From: Pedobacter rhodius
GTDB lineage: Bacteria; Bacteroidota; Bacteroidia; Sphingobacteriales; Sphingobacteriaceae
NCBI RefSeq assembly: GCF_027213645.1
Contig: NZ_JAPWGL010000005.1
Span: 124,001 to 188,000, forward strand
Length of the DNA: 64,000 nucleotides
Direction: 5' to 3'
Part shown: positions 35,497-44,555 of the stretch, in pieces
How positions within the stretch are numbered: position 1 is the first letter of the stretch
Layout of the letters: each line of letters opens with the position of its first letter
Made by a program: the position numbers and the translations under genes
The notes under the pieces: model-generated
What the model saw: only the letters and a program-made list of their open reading frames with translations
Told to the model about the DNA's origin: nothing
Databases searched by the model: none

Positions 35497-36672
35497 ATGT
35501 GGCTAAAAAATAAAAATTATAAAGGGTTTAAAACCATACTCCTGATCCTGCTCGTATCATCGGTATTGATGGCAAAGGGGCAGACCGGTATTTCTTCCCC
35601 TAATGTTGCGGATACCGTTTCCAACCCCTTAGGGGGTTTCCTTAAAGGACTCCGGTTATCCGGTTTGATACGCTCGAGATTTGTTTCTTCTTTTGATAAA
35701 AACATCGATATCGACGGGATAGAGCATGCTGCAGGCATCACAGGTTATGCCAACAATGCTTTCAATGTTCCGCAGGCACGATTAGCGGTGTCAGGAGATG
35801 TTACCAGCAAGCTGGATGTATATTTTAGGGCTAATTTTGCAGATTTTTCTAAAAATCCGCAAGGCAAAGTACTTGAATATGCCTATGCAACTTATCATTT
35901 TAATCCTTACCTGAATATAAGAATGGGGCTTTTCCGGCCTTATTTCGGGCGAGAAGATGATATTTCAACCGATTTCCTGAAATCATTTGATTACTCAAAC
36001 CAATATACGGTTTTCGACGAAAATGGATGGATGAACTATCAGATGGGCATAAGCGTTGCAGGGGTACTGAAAGATATGGCTTTTCCTGTAAAGTACTATA
36101 TAGGTATTTACAACGGGAACAGGCGTAACGGTTTTACAGACAATGATAACGGGAAACAATTCCCTGCCAGGGTAGAGCTCGATTTTAACCCTGATTTTCA
36201 GGTGGGCCTCAATGGCGGACTGGGTAAAGAGTATGGTAACCGCATCTCTGTTTGGGGCGTAGATGTTTATTATAAAAAGCAGATTGATCAAAGGTTACGC
36301 ATTGATGTGGTTACGGAGTATAAGCAGGGCAGTAATCAAAGCCTCTTTTTTAGTGAGGCTATTCCGGGGAAAAAGATAGGCGACTATCAGTTGCAAGGCT
36401 TATATGTCCTGCCAAGCCTGTTTTATGAGCTCAAAGGTTCAACGGTAAAAGGCCTCGAAGCCTCATTCAAATATGAATATCTTAACCCCAGCGTCAGGCA
36501 GCATGGAAATGTCCACCAGCAATATGTACCGATGTTTGGAATTGATTTCGCAGCACAGAGCGCATTGAGGCTCCAGGTTGGTGCCGTACTGGACAGGTAC
36601 GATCATAATGTTGAAAACTCTAGCCTTTATGATGCATCCAGATTCATCACACAATTACAGATCAGATTTTAA
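35497..36672 (+). CDS. Porin, phosphate-selective porin O/P-like
   Basis: 391 residues with a signal peptide (cleavage after VLMAKGQ, about residue 29). The mature protein has the alternating strand pattern of a 16-stranded porin, beginning GLRLSGLIRSRFVSSFD and ending SRFITQLQIRF with the terminal aromatic needed for barrel assembly. NAFNVPQARLAVSGDVTSKL and NIRMGLFRPYFGRED are typical of OprP/OprO-like porins. It probably lets small anions cross the outer membrane. Its place between mdcDE and the TDT carrier, 23 bases before the latter, suggests malonate as a substrate; that is inference. Confidence 0.88.
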   Translation: MWLKNKNYKGFKTILLILLVSSVLMAKGQTGISSPNVADTVSNPLGGFLKGLRLSGLIRSRFVSSFDKNIDIDGIEHAAGITGYANNAFNVPQARLAVSGDVTSKLDVYFRANFADFSKNPQGKVLEYAYATYHFNPYLNIRMGLFRPYFGREDDISTDFLKSFDYSNQYTVFDENGWMNYQMGISVAGVLKDMAFPVKYYIGIYNGNRRNGFTDNDNGKQFPARVELDFNPDFQVGLNGGLGKEYGNRISVWGVDVYYKKQIDQRLRIDVVTEYKQGSNQSLFFSEAIPGKKIGDYQLQGLYVLPSLFYELKGSTVKGLEASFKYEYLNPSVRQHGNVHQQYVPMFGIDFAAQSALRLQVGAVLDRYDHNVENSSLYDASRFITQLQIRF

Positions 36673-36695
36673 ACCAATCCAAACACTTAGCTCAT

Positions 36696-37709
36696 ATGAT
36701 TATTATCGATGAAAATAGTCTCGGAAAAAAAAACGGGAATGAACTGAGAAAAAATGTTGTTCAATATCTACCTGTAGGCTTGTTCGGGTCTACGGTAGCT
36801 TACGCAGGTTTGGCAATAGCCTTGAAACAGCTTGCGGCATTGTATAATTTCCACACCTTTTATGCAACAGCTGTCGCTGTTTTGGGATGGACCGTATTTG
36901 TATTGCTGACGATTTTTTATTTTATAAAATTTCTGCTGTTTCCATCAGCCGTCCGGGAAGAACTAAAGCATCCGGTAACAGGTAATTTCCTGGGTACATT
37001 CTTTATTTCTGCCGTTCTCCTCGCCGGCCTGGCAGCTCCGCACTCAATTTTGTTCGCCCGTATCACATGGCTCGCCGGAACTGTTGGCGGACTGGTTTTT
37101 CTTTGTACGCTAACTTCAAGGCTCTATAAGGGGGCACTTAATGTACTGGATACCGTGCCGCCTATTTTAATTCCCGGTCTTACTGTGCTGAATGCAGCTA
37201 CATCTGGCGATACGATGGGGTTTGGCTGGTTCGGCAATAAATTCGATGTGATTTTGTTTTCGGTAGGCATTGCATATGTATTTGTATTTTTTATTGTAAT
37301 CACCTACAGGCTGATACACAGGTCGCCGGTTATCGAATTTTTAGTACCAACGCTTTTACTAATGTCTGCACCCTTTACGGTGGGATTTATATGTTACCTG
37401 AATATAGTTTCATATATCGATCTTTTCGGTACTGTTATGTTTTACTTTGGTTTTTTTGTTTATGCCGTTCTGTTCTTTTCGGTCTTCAAAAAAGGCCTTC
37501 ATTTTATGATATCCTGGTGGGGCGCCTGTTTCGCTACCGGTGCTTTAACAAATTCAGCCTTCCGGTATGCGATTGTGGGCCAGGATGTTATGGTTAAGTT
37601 TATGGCAACCGGACTTTTTGTAGGCCTTGTGCTGATGATCGCGGTCACATCTTACCTCACCATTAACAGACTGGTTACCGGAAAACTGTTAAAACCCGCC
37701 AGCGAGTAA
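36696..37709 (+). CDS. TDT/SLAC1 (TehA-like) family anion transporter, putative malonate carrier
   Basis: 337 residues and about ten membrane helices. The first helix, VVQYLPVGLFGSTVAYAGLAIALKQL, with its PVGLFG motif, and the GLTVLNAATSG and CYLNIVSYIDLFGTVMFYFGF segments resemble the tellurite-resistance/dicarboxylate transporter family. The family includes TehA, plant SLAC1 anion channels and yeast Mae1, which is known to move malate and malonate. Being in the mdc operon, where other bacteria have mdcLM or mdcF, it is the best candidate for malonate uptake. Direct evidence is lacking. Confidence 0.85.
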   Translation: MIIIDENSLGKKNGNELRKNVVQYLPVGLFGSTVAYAGLAIALKQLAALYNFHTFYATAVAVLGWTVFVLLTIFYFIKFLLFPSAVREELKHPVTGNFLGTFFISAVLLAGLAAPHSILFARITWLAGTVGGLVFLCTLTSRLYKGALNVLDTVPPILIPGLTVLNAATSGDTMGFGWFGNKFDVILFSVGIAYVFVFFIVITYRLIHRSPVIEFLVPTLLLMSAPFTVGFICYLNIVSYIDLFGTVMFYFGFFVYAVLFFSVFKKGLHFMISWWGACFATGALTNSAFRYAIVGQDVMVKFMATGLFVGLVLMIAVTSYLTINRLVTGKLLKPASE

Positions 37710-37865
37710 ATATTAAAGGAATCTTTTTTAGCTCATCATCCTGCCAATACTGCAAATCATTCTTCATCAGCGCTTTATTCTTCTTGTGCTTAATTTGGAT
37801 GCAGTCTTGTTCAAGATGGATAAGCCTAACACCGGGTTCAAACTATTAATTAAATTTCAAATTAT

Positions 37866-38729
37866 ATGGAAACAAATAAGATTGTATATCGGGACATCCT
37901 CAAAAAATGGGGCGTAGAATATCATGAACATTCAGCAATCCATACTTCAGGTATGGTGATACCTGCAGGTAACTGGGAAGCATCTGATCCTTTTTTAATA
38001 ATGGCTGAAGATGTAATGAAAAATGGTGCCTTTGACCATCATCCGCACAGGGGAATAGAAACAGTAACCTATATTATAGATGGTGAAATGGAACATTTTG
38101 ACAATAAGGGCGGGAGAGGTACTTTAAGAAAAGGAGATGCACAGTGGCTCACTGCAGGTCGGGGGGTACTCCATCTCGAAGAAGCGCCTGCAGGTAAAAC
38201 AGCGCACTCGCTTCAGCTTTGGGTTAATCTTCCGGCCGAATCTAAAATGGTTGAATCAAGCTACCAGGATATTTTAAGAAGCAGAACGCCTGTCGTAAAG
38301 GAGGAAGGGGTGGAAATTTTTGTTATCTCCGGAAGTTCTCATGGCGTTACCGCTCTGGTGCGTAATCATGTGCCCGTTACGATGCTGGAGATTAATCTTG
38401 AAGCAGGTTATCAGACCCTCCAAAAACTGCCGGCGGATTATAACGGTTTTTTATTTGTAATTGAAGGTGAGGGTGAATTTGGTTGCAGCGCTGTTAAGGG
38501 CGAGGCTAAAGAAGTACTGTGGCTTACGGAATCCGTTACAGCAGAAAGTGAGGTTTCAATTAAGGCAAAAGGAAATCTGAAGGTTTTGCTAATTGCAGGT
38601 AAAAAACTTCGTGAACCTGTTGTTGCAAGGGGTCCGTTTGTAATGAATACTGTTGAGCAGATAAACCAGGCCTATCAGGATTTTAGAAATGGAAAATTTG
38701 GCGACTGGGAACAAGATGTGCTTGGATAA
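37866..38729 (+). CDS. Pirin family protein
   Basis: 287 residues, a bicupin. The metal-binding pirin motif is FDHHPHRGIETVTYIIDGEMEH near 57-78 and the glutamate in GRGVLHLEEAP follows near 119. The C-terminal cupin has FLFVIEGEGEFG. Some pirins act as quercetinases, others as redox-sensing regulators; which applies is unknown. It lies 156 bases after the transporter on the same strand and closes the plus-strand part of the island, convergent with mdcG. Cytoplasmic. Confidence 0.92.
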   Translation: METNKIVYRDILKKWGVEYHEHSAIHTSGMVIPAGNWEASDPFLIMAEDVMKNGAFDHHPHRGIETVTYIIDGEMEHFDNKGGRGTLRKGDAQWLTAGRGVLHLEEAPAGKTAHSLQLWVNLPAESKMVESSYQDILRSRTPVVKEEGVEIFVISGSSHGVTALVRNHVPVTMLEINLEAGYQTLQKLPADYNGFLFVIEGEGEFGCSAVKGEAKEVLWLTESVTAESEVSIKAKGNLKVLLIAGKKLREPVVARGPFVMNTVEQINQAYQDFRNGKFGDWEQDVLG

Positions 38730-39137
38730 ATAGCTAAGTTTTTGCGGGTATTTACCAAGATTCCTGTCTTTAGCACATAAGGCATCGCACGGACAAAGGT
38801 TATTTACGGTGGTTATGGTTCTAAAATAGTTTAAACGGTTGTAAGTCTTTACCCGAAGGCTTATATCCCTGCTAATGCATGTAAATATATGATCGGCGCT
38901 TCTGTAAGGAGGGCTGATTTACGCAGATGTTTAGCAGGTTTTTTAAAAAAAACTGCGTAATCGTAGATATGAACGGATACGATGTTAACCTAACTGCAAT
39001 GCTAAAGCTAAATTCTCGATAAGTTTTAAAGAAAAGTACAGGAATGGCCTTGCAATTTAATTTGATAGATTGATTTCTCAGAAAAAATTTACTGATGGAA
39101 TTTCAATCCGGATACTTGCAAATGTTAAGCATTGCTT
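38730..39137. other. Intergenic gap between convergent pirin and mdcG
   Basis: No gene was found in about 400 bases. Inverted arms TTACGCAG / CTGCGTAA at 38919-38926 and 38953-38960, around an A/T-rich loop, may end transcription in either direction. Confidence 0.45.
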
Positions 39138-39773
39138 TTAGCTTTTCTCCTCTGCCCACAGCGCATCGCTTTTGATAATTACCGGGCCACGACTGGTTTT
39201 CACAAGTACTGTTGGCGATCCGACATATTCAGACAGCGAAACGCCGCCTTTCGGGGTATCCAGCTGGATATCTAACCGAACTAAAGATTCCCGGTTCAGA
39301 TGGGAGAGCAGCGAAGCGGCGAGTTTTAACGATAAAGGTTTGCTGACCCTGAGAACGAGGTCGAGATCACTATTAGATGTAAGCGTTTTTATACCCGTGG
39401 CCAGTTCAAATCCTGCGCTCCCTGTTGGGCCCCAGTGGAAATCTTCCGATTTTAGAATTCCTGTGATTTTTTTTAATGATACTATCGGATCGCTTAAATC
39501 TGATTCGGAGATCTTCCAGTTTTCCGGGTAAACGAGCTGCTCAGGCGTTATGATTTCGCATACATCCGAAAATTTTAGCCAGGCTGCCAGTCTTTCACCA
39601 CGTTTACCTCCCCTTAAGCCTACCGGTATCAGTTCATTCCGCCATGCCGCACGGCGCACAACCACATACGGCGCAATAAGCATCGCCTCTTTTGCCCAGA
39701 GGGGTATTTGAAGATCAGTTACAAGATTCTGCAGCTGATCAATCCGGATTAAGTCATGCGGCCTCAGTTCCAT
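39138..39773 (-). CDS. mdcG: Malonate decarboxylase holo-ACP synthase (phosphoribosyl-dephospho-CoA transferase)
   Basis: 211 residues. It attaches the triphosphoribosyl-dephospho-CoA made by MdcB to the serine of MdcC, giving the active carrier. Family marks: HDLIRI near 6, APYVVVRRAAWRNELIPVGL near 34-53, and GPTGSAGFELATG followed by SDLDLVLRVSKP near 115-146, the nucleotidyltransferase-like core with its DLD pair. It lies 92 bases after mdcH on the same strand. Because it is transcribed away from mdcABC, it belongs to a second, minus-strand unit with mdcH and the regulator. Confidence 0.93.
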   Translation of the reverse strand: MELRPHDLIRIDQLQNLVTDLQIPLWAKEAMLIAPYVVVRRAAWRNELIPVGLRGGKRGERLAAWLKFSDVCEIITPEQLVYPENWKISESDLSDPIVSLKKITGILKSEDFHWGPTGSAGFELATGIKTLTSNSDLDLVLRVSKPLSLKLAASLLSHLNRESLVRLDIQLDTPKGGVSLSEYVGSPTVLVKTSRGPVIIKSDALWAEEKS

Positions 39774-39865
39774 TTTATTTTAATTCTGGTATCGTAAACC
39801 AACTTTGCATTCTTTTATCGTATTCGCCTCCAAAGATTTAATTATTGCCTGCGTTTCCGCTTCAG

Positions 39866-40807
39866 TTAGCTGACATGCGCTTCCTGGTAAATTTTCCATA
39901 AATCAACCAATTGACTTAGCTGGTCTTCATTTGCGCTTATCACTTTTGCTTCCGGGAAGGTCGCTGTTGCAATTTTTGAAAGCACCCCCGAAGGCTCCAT
40001 TTCGACAAATATTCTGGCGCCCATTTCATAGATTAATGTAGTGGCATCATACCATTGTACAGGAGAAGAGATGCTGGCGGATAGGTCGGCGCTGATTGCC
40101 TCAGCTGTTTTTAATAACCTTCCTGTTGTATTTGATGCAAAGGGTATTAAGGGTGCTTTCAGCTCCATTTCTCCAAGCTGTTTTTTAAGTACATCTGATA
40201 TTCCGCTTAATAACCTGCAATGCGAAGGAACACTTACGTCGAGTATCTTAGTCTTTTGTATCCCTGCTTTTTGAAGTTCCCCGATTAATGCTGTCAAACT
40301 GTTGAGCTCACCCGATACAACAAGTTGATCTTTAGCATTGATGTTGGATAGGTATACCGCAGCATGTTTTTTGTTGTGTATTTCAAGGTAGGGAAGCAGC
40401 CTGTTTTGGGTAAACCCAAGCAGCGCGGCCATTCCGTAACCGCTTGGAAAAGCCTGCTCCATAAGCCTGGCTCTGGTGTCGACAAGTTTTATTGCCTGGT
40501 CGAAGCGGATAACACCACTAATTACTGCGGCAGAAAAAGCGCCTATAGAATGCCCGGCGACGAAGTCGGCATGGACCCCTCCTGCCAGAATCCTTTTTGC
40601 AGAAATCACGCCGGAGATAAGCAGGGCTAACTGAACGTTAACTGTTGAAAAGAGCGCCGCATCAGTATCTATCGTTGAAATCTTCCGTCCTAATATATGC
40701 TCAGCAGCCTGAATAAATGGTGCAACTTCGGGATTATCAACCGGCAATGTACTGAGCATCCCTGGCTGCTGCGAACTCTGTCCGGGGAATAAAAATGCTG
40801 TTTTCAT
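39866..40807 (-). CDS. mdcH: Malonate decarboxylase epsilon subunit (malonyl-CoA:ACP transacylase)
   Basis: 313 residues with the acyltransferase fold: AFLFPGQSSQQPGML at 4-18, the nucleophile GHSIGAFSAA (Ser near 86) and active-site SVPSHCRLL near 199, holding the catalytic histidine. MdcH loads malonyl from malonyl-CoA onto MdcC to start the decarboxylase cycle. Similar to FabD but adjoining mdcG and the mdc regulator, and slightly closer to MdcH in its VNVQLALLISG stretch. It starts 37 bases after the regulator gene, so the three minus-strand genes probably share a transcript. Confidence 0.92.
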   Translation of the reverse strand: MKTAFLFPGQSSQQPGMLSTLPVDNPEVAPFIQAAEHILGRKISTIDTDAALFSTVNVQLALLISGVISAKRILAGGVHADFVAGHSIGAFSAAVISGVIRFDQAIKLVDTRARLMEQAFPSGYGMAALLGFTQNRLLPYLEIHNKKHAAVYLSNINAKDQLVVSGELNSLTALIGELQKAGIQKTKILDVSVPSHCRLLSGISDVLKKQLGEMELKAPLIPFASNTTGRLLKTAEAISADLSASISSPVQWYDATTLIYEMGARIFVEMEPSGVLSKIATATFPEAKVISANEDQLSQLVDLWKIYQEAHVS

Positions 40808-40844
40808 ATTTAAGGGTGCTTAAACTGATTATTCATTTAATTAA

Positions 40845-41507
40845 TTACAGCTGTTTGTTCATTTCTGCTATCAGTTTTTTAGCAGATTCCGGTTGCTGAT
40901 TGATGATGGATTCCAGAAGCTCAATATGTACAAAAGTGAAACGGTTCATTACCGCAGGAACTTCTGCTGTTGCAGTTATCGATTTTTTAAGTTGTTGTTC
41001 TGCAAATGTCTTATACAAATCGGTAAGTACCCTGTTTTTGCTGGCCTGGGCTATCGCAATGTGGAAATTAACGTCTGCTTCCACCCATTCTTTAAAATTA
41101 CCGGAATCTGCCGCATTATTTCTTTTTTTAAGAAATTCTTTTAGGGATTTAATATCAGAATCCGTTCTGTTAAGGGCTGCTTTTTCAACAATCTTAAGTT
41201 CCAGGATTTCCCTAACCTCTTTTACCTCCGACGGGCTGGCATCCATAAGCTGTTTAGATAAAGGAGCAGCTATTGATGTTTGAGAAGTCACAAATGCGCC
41301 AACACCGTGCCTCACCATAATCGTCCCCGAATTTTCCAGGATCCGTAAGGCTTCGCGGAGCGTCGATCTTCCCACACCAAATATTTTCATCAGTTCTGGT
41401 TCAATAGGCAGCTTCTCATTTATTTTATACGTGTTGTCCTGGATTTGTTCCTGTAAACTTGCAGCAACTTCTTCTGCCAGGCTTTTTCGATTAATTATTT
41501 TTGTCAT
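40845..41507 (-). CDS. GntR-family regulator, FadR/FCD type, probable malonate-responsive repressor
   Basis: 220 residues. The N-terminal winged helix contains KLPIEPELMKIFGVGRSTLREALRILENSG (about 32-61), and the rest is the helical FCD effector domain with the metal-ligand pattern D...H (WVEADVNFHIAIA near 144) and FVHIELLESI near 190. The MdcY regulator of Acinetobacter, also GntR-type, represses malonate decarboxylase genes; I infer the same role here with malonate or malonyl-CoA as inducer. Its own start lies 10 bases from an operator copy (41518-41532), so it should repress itself. Confidence 0.92.
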   Translation of the reverse strand: MTKIINRKSLAEEVAASLQEQIQDNTYKINEKLPIEPELMKIFGVGRSTLREALRILENSGTIMVRHGVGAFVTSQTSIAAPLSKQLMDASPSEVKEVREILELKIVEKAALNRTDSDIKSLKEFLKKRNNAADSGNFKEWVEADVNFHIAIAQASKNRVLTDLYKTFAEQQLKKSITATAEVPAVMNRFTFVHIELLESIINQQPESAKKLIAEMNKQL

Positions 41508-41517
41508 GTTATGATTG

Positions 41518-41532
41518 TGTCATCTGATGACT
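41518..41532 (-). promoter_or_regulatory. FadR/GntR operator at the regulator's own promoter
   Basis: TGTCATCTGATGACT is a palindrome apart from its last base. On the minus strand it directly follows GATATTTG (41540-41533), a weak -7 match ending in TTTG, which is the same arrangement as at the two other sites. Confidence 0.68.
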
Positions 41533-41697
41533 CAAATATCCTAATATATATTTTATCTGTGAATTATTAAATGGAATATGACAAAATAATTACCTCAGCA
41601 AGATATACGGGTGAATAATATAGGTCCTTCCAATAGGTGCATCGTTTAATGACCTTTTTGTGACGGTAATAAATACAACTATTTAAATTTTGATTTC

Positions 41698-41720
41698 TAA
41701 TTTTGTGTCATCATATGACA
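41698..41720 (+). promoter_or_regulatory. Esterase promoter -7 element and FadR/GntR operator
   Basis: TAATTTTG at 41698-41705 (perfect TAnnTTTG) is followed immediately by TGTCATCATATGACA at 41706-41720. Two bases later comes GATGAGCATATGAAT (41722-41736), identical to the block at 30549-30563 before mdcA. No -33 TTTG at standard spacing was found. Confidence 0.68.
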
Positions 41721-41791
41721 TGATGAGCATATGAATATTGTTGTCTTTTCGACACAGGTTTAATCTTTTATCAGTTATTAAAATAAAATTT

Positions 41792-43249
41792 ATGAAAAAT
41801 CAAGTAAATGCAGTATGTGAACAGGGTCCATTAATGGGAACTGTTATAGACGGGGTTATGAATTTTCTGGACATCCCTTATGCGGAAAATGGTGGCCGTT
41901 TCAAAGATGCAAAACCTCCGCGCAAATGGTCGGAAACGAGAGACTGCTCTCGTCCGGGACCCATTTTCCCTCAGCTACCGAGCCGTTTAGACTTCGTTCA
42001 GGGTGCGTATTCAGCGGGGCTTGAACAATCGGAAGATGCTTTCCGCTTAAATATTTATACACCTGATGTTAAAGGTAACCTTCCGGTATTGTTTTGGATA
42101 CATGGTGGCGGGTTTATAACCGGCGGCGGTGCGCTCCAAAATTATAGCGGCGCACCCTTAGCCTCTAGGGGACGATGTGTAGTTGTTACAGTCAATTACC
42201 GCCTCGGTATTTTGGGTAACCTCTATCTGCCTGGTTTTTCGGAAGGTAATTACGCGGTCAGGGATCTGGAAGCAGCGCTGTTCTGGGTTAAACGGAACAT
42301 TCATAATTTCGGGGGCGATCCCGGTTCGATAGTTGTGGGCGGACAATCAGCCGGCGGATGGTACAGCCAGTTGCTGATTGGAATGACCGCTACGGCCAAT
42401 GTTATTAGTGGTGCAGTGGTTATAAGCTCGCCTGCACTCAAACCGATGCCGGCCGGTGAGGCTTTAGCACAAACCAACGAATTCTGCGCCATCGCCGGTA
42501 TTACTGATCCTGCCCGTGAACTCGGAGATTTACCGGTAAACGATTTATTAATTGCCCAGGGGAAATTGGTTGCCTCTAAAGCTTCGTACGGTTCAATTGC
42601 TTTGGCTGCTTATCCGATGCAGGACGGGAAACTTCCGACAGATCTTGCCGATGCAGCAAAGCATTTTGCACCTAAACCCTTAATAATTGGCTGGACACGT
42701 GAGGAACTGGGCGCGTTCTTTGCAAGTGATCCGCACCTTGTAAACACGCCGGAGGATAAAGTGCTGGAAAGGTATAAAGACTTTTATGGTACAAATGGCG
42801 CGCTGCGTTACCAACGTTCAATAAGAAAACGGCTTTCGGGCACGCCTTACGCTGCACTTGTTGAGCTGGTAACAGATAGTTTAATCAAACGAGGCGCAAT
42901 CCGTGCAGCCAGGATTTTCAGTCGGAATGGCGGTTCCGTTTACACCTACCAGTTCGAATACCAGTCTGCGCAGCCTAATCTTGGCGCCTGCCACTGTTTT
43001 GACATCCCGTTTTGGCTGGGGAATTTCAAAACGTCTGATAAAGGACCAATGCTGTCTGGACTTGACATGTCGAAAGCAGAATCATTGTCAGCTTTGATGC
43101 AGGACTATTTACTCAATTTCCTTCATTCCGGAAATCCAAATGGTTCTGAACTTCCCGTTTGGGCGCCGGGACGGGATGGTGCAATACCAATTATGCACCT
43201 GGGTGAATATACATACTGTACATCAGAAGATGATCCGGATGGCCGGTAA
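41792..43249 (+). CDS. Type B carboxylesterase family protein
   Basis: 485 residues from ATG 41792 (MKNQVNAVCEQGPLMG). The frame also opens at 41738, but that codon is only 17 bases after the operator and the extension is not family-like. Markers: oxyanion HGGGFITGGG near 106, nucleophile GGQSAGG near 185, and the acid/His region. No signal peptide is visible, so a cytoplasmic enzyme is likely. These esterases hydrolyse short-chain esters. It is divergent from the regulator and shares its operator and leader block with mdcA, so it is probably induced with malonate use. Confidence 0.9.
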   Translation: MKNQVNAVCEQGPLMGTVIDGVMNFLDIPYAENGGRFKDAKPPRKWSETRDCSRPGPIFPQLPSRLDFVQGAYSAGLEQSEDAFRLNIYTPDVKGNLPVLFWIHGGGFITGGGALQNYSGAPLASRGRCVVVTVNYRLGILGNLYLPGFSEGNYAVRDLEAALFWVKRNIHNFGGDPGSIVVGGQSAGGWYSQLLIGMTATANVISGAVVISSPALKPMPAGEALAQTNEFCAIAGITDPARELGDLPVNDLLIAQGKLVASKASYGSIALAAYPMQDGKLPTDLADAAKHFAPKPLIIGWTREELGAFFASDPHLVNTPEDKVLERYKDFYGTNGALRYQRSIRKRLSGTPYAALVELVTDSLIKRGAIRAARIFSRNGGSVYTYQFEYQSAQPNLGACHCFDIPFWLGNFKTSDKGPMLSGLDMSKAESLSALMQDYLLNFLHSGNPNGSELPVWAPGRDGAIPIMHLGEYTYCTSEDDPDGR

Positions 43250-43682
43250 ATCTTTCACAGAAGAAAGCATACTGCCAAATGTAAATTTGCGATATCTGTT
43301 CAACTTTATTTTTTATCAAAGGTTGCGGCGTAAGCCCAATTTTTAACCAGGTCATAAGCAAGGGAAAGAATACCAATCTTTAACTTGCTTTTCCTTTTTC
43401 TAAACTGACCAGCCTTTTGCGGCTACACCGGGATTCCGGTTTGGACTAGGTTTTGATTTGCTTCTGTAAGTCGGGAAAGCACATTTTGCCTTATATAAGG
43501 GCGGTTAAGCTAGAAGACTCATAATCTTCTACCCCTTATTTGAGGCAACTTCTTCCGCTGAAAAAGCGCATAAACAGAAAATTTCTAGCTAATTAGGGTG
43601 CCGCTAATTGCTCGCGTTTTCGAACAAACCTTTAATTATAAGTCCAATTTACATTCACCATATACGAGTCTCGGAGATAAAA
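43250..43682. other. Gap at the right end of the island
   Basis: No gene. A stem-loop at 43512-43530 (AGAAGA-CTCATAA-TCTTCT) resembles the anticodon arm of tRNA-Met, but the D and T arms are missing. Sequence just left of the moaCB repeat shares no similarity with that left of the other copy. Confidence 0.5.
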
Positions 43683-44555
43683 GAATAGACTTAAATCAAT
43701 GTTTCTGTCCTTTATTAACCTTAAACAAATGCAGCACCTGTGGAAATAATGCATCCATTGTTTCCTCAACGCCGCTTTTCGAACCTGGAAATGTTAAAAC
43801 CAGGGTTTCGCCGATAAAGCCTGCAACACCCCTGGAGAGCATGGCATAAGGCATGCGTTCCTGTCCGTATCGTCTTGCGGTTTCCATAATGCCATCAATT
43901 GGCCGGTCTAATAACGGCAAAATGGCTTCGGGCGTTACATCGCGGGGCGATAATCCGGTGCCGCCTGTAAAAATTAAAAGCTGGTGTTCTGTTCCTGATA
44001 ATTCCGTGGCTGCTTTTTTAATGGCTGAAAGCTCATCAGGAACGATGTCGTATTTTAAGGTTTCTATGCCCAATTGTGCTAGTCTGGCAATTACCGTCTT
44101 CCCGGAACGGTCTTCACTTTGCTTTTCAAAAACAGAATCCGAGCAAACCACAACGGCAGCCTTGATTTCAGGGAATTGTTTGTTTTTTAAATCAGATTTT
44201 CCACCCGATTTTTCAAGCAGTTTGATGTTCCGGATTTCGATGCCCTTATCGATGGGCTTTAACATGTCGTACATGGTTAAGGCGGTAACCGATGCGCCAT
44301 GCATCGCTTCTACCTCCACCCCGGTTTTGTAAATGGTATGGACTTCGACCAGGATGTTGATTTCCAGTCCGTTGATTTCGAAGGTTATTGCAGTATATTC
44401 AACAGGCAGCGGGTGGCAATCGGGAATGACATCACTGGTTCTTTTCACACCGAACAAACCGGCGGCCCGGGCAAATTCAAAAATATCGCCTTTTGGCACT
44501 TTTCTTTGTACAACCGCATCGATGGTTTCCTGTTTGGACACGCATAAGGTTGCGC
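43683..44555. repeat. Right copy of the 873-bp moaCB direct repeat
   Basis: Gapless partner of 26570-27442, same orientation. Here it lies within the intact moaCB gene, so this side is the undisturbed context. Confidence 0.93.

Noticed and set aside
43512..43530. tRNA-Met-like anticodon arm (AGAAGA-CTCATAA-TCTTCT)
   Set aside because: Only the anticodon stem-loop fits. D and T arms and acceptor stem cannot be formed from the flanks, so it is not called a tRNA or an attachment-site remnant.
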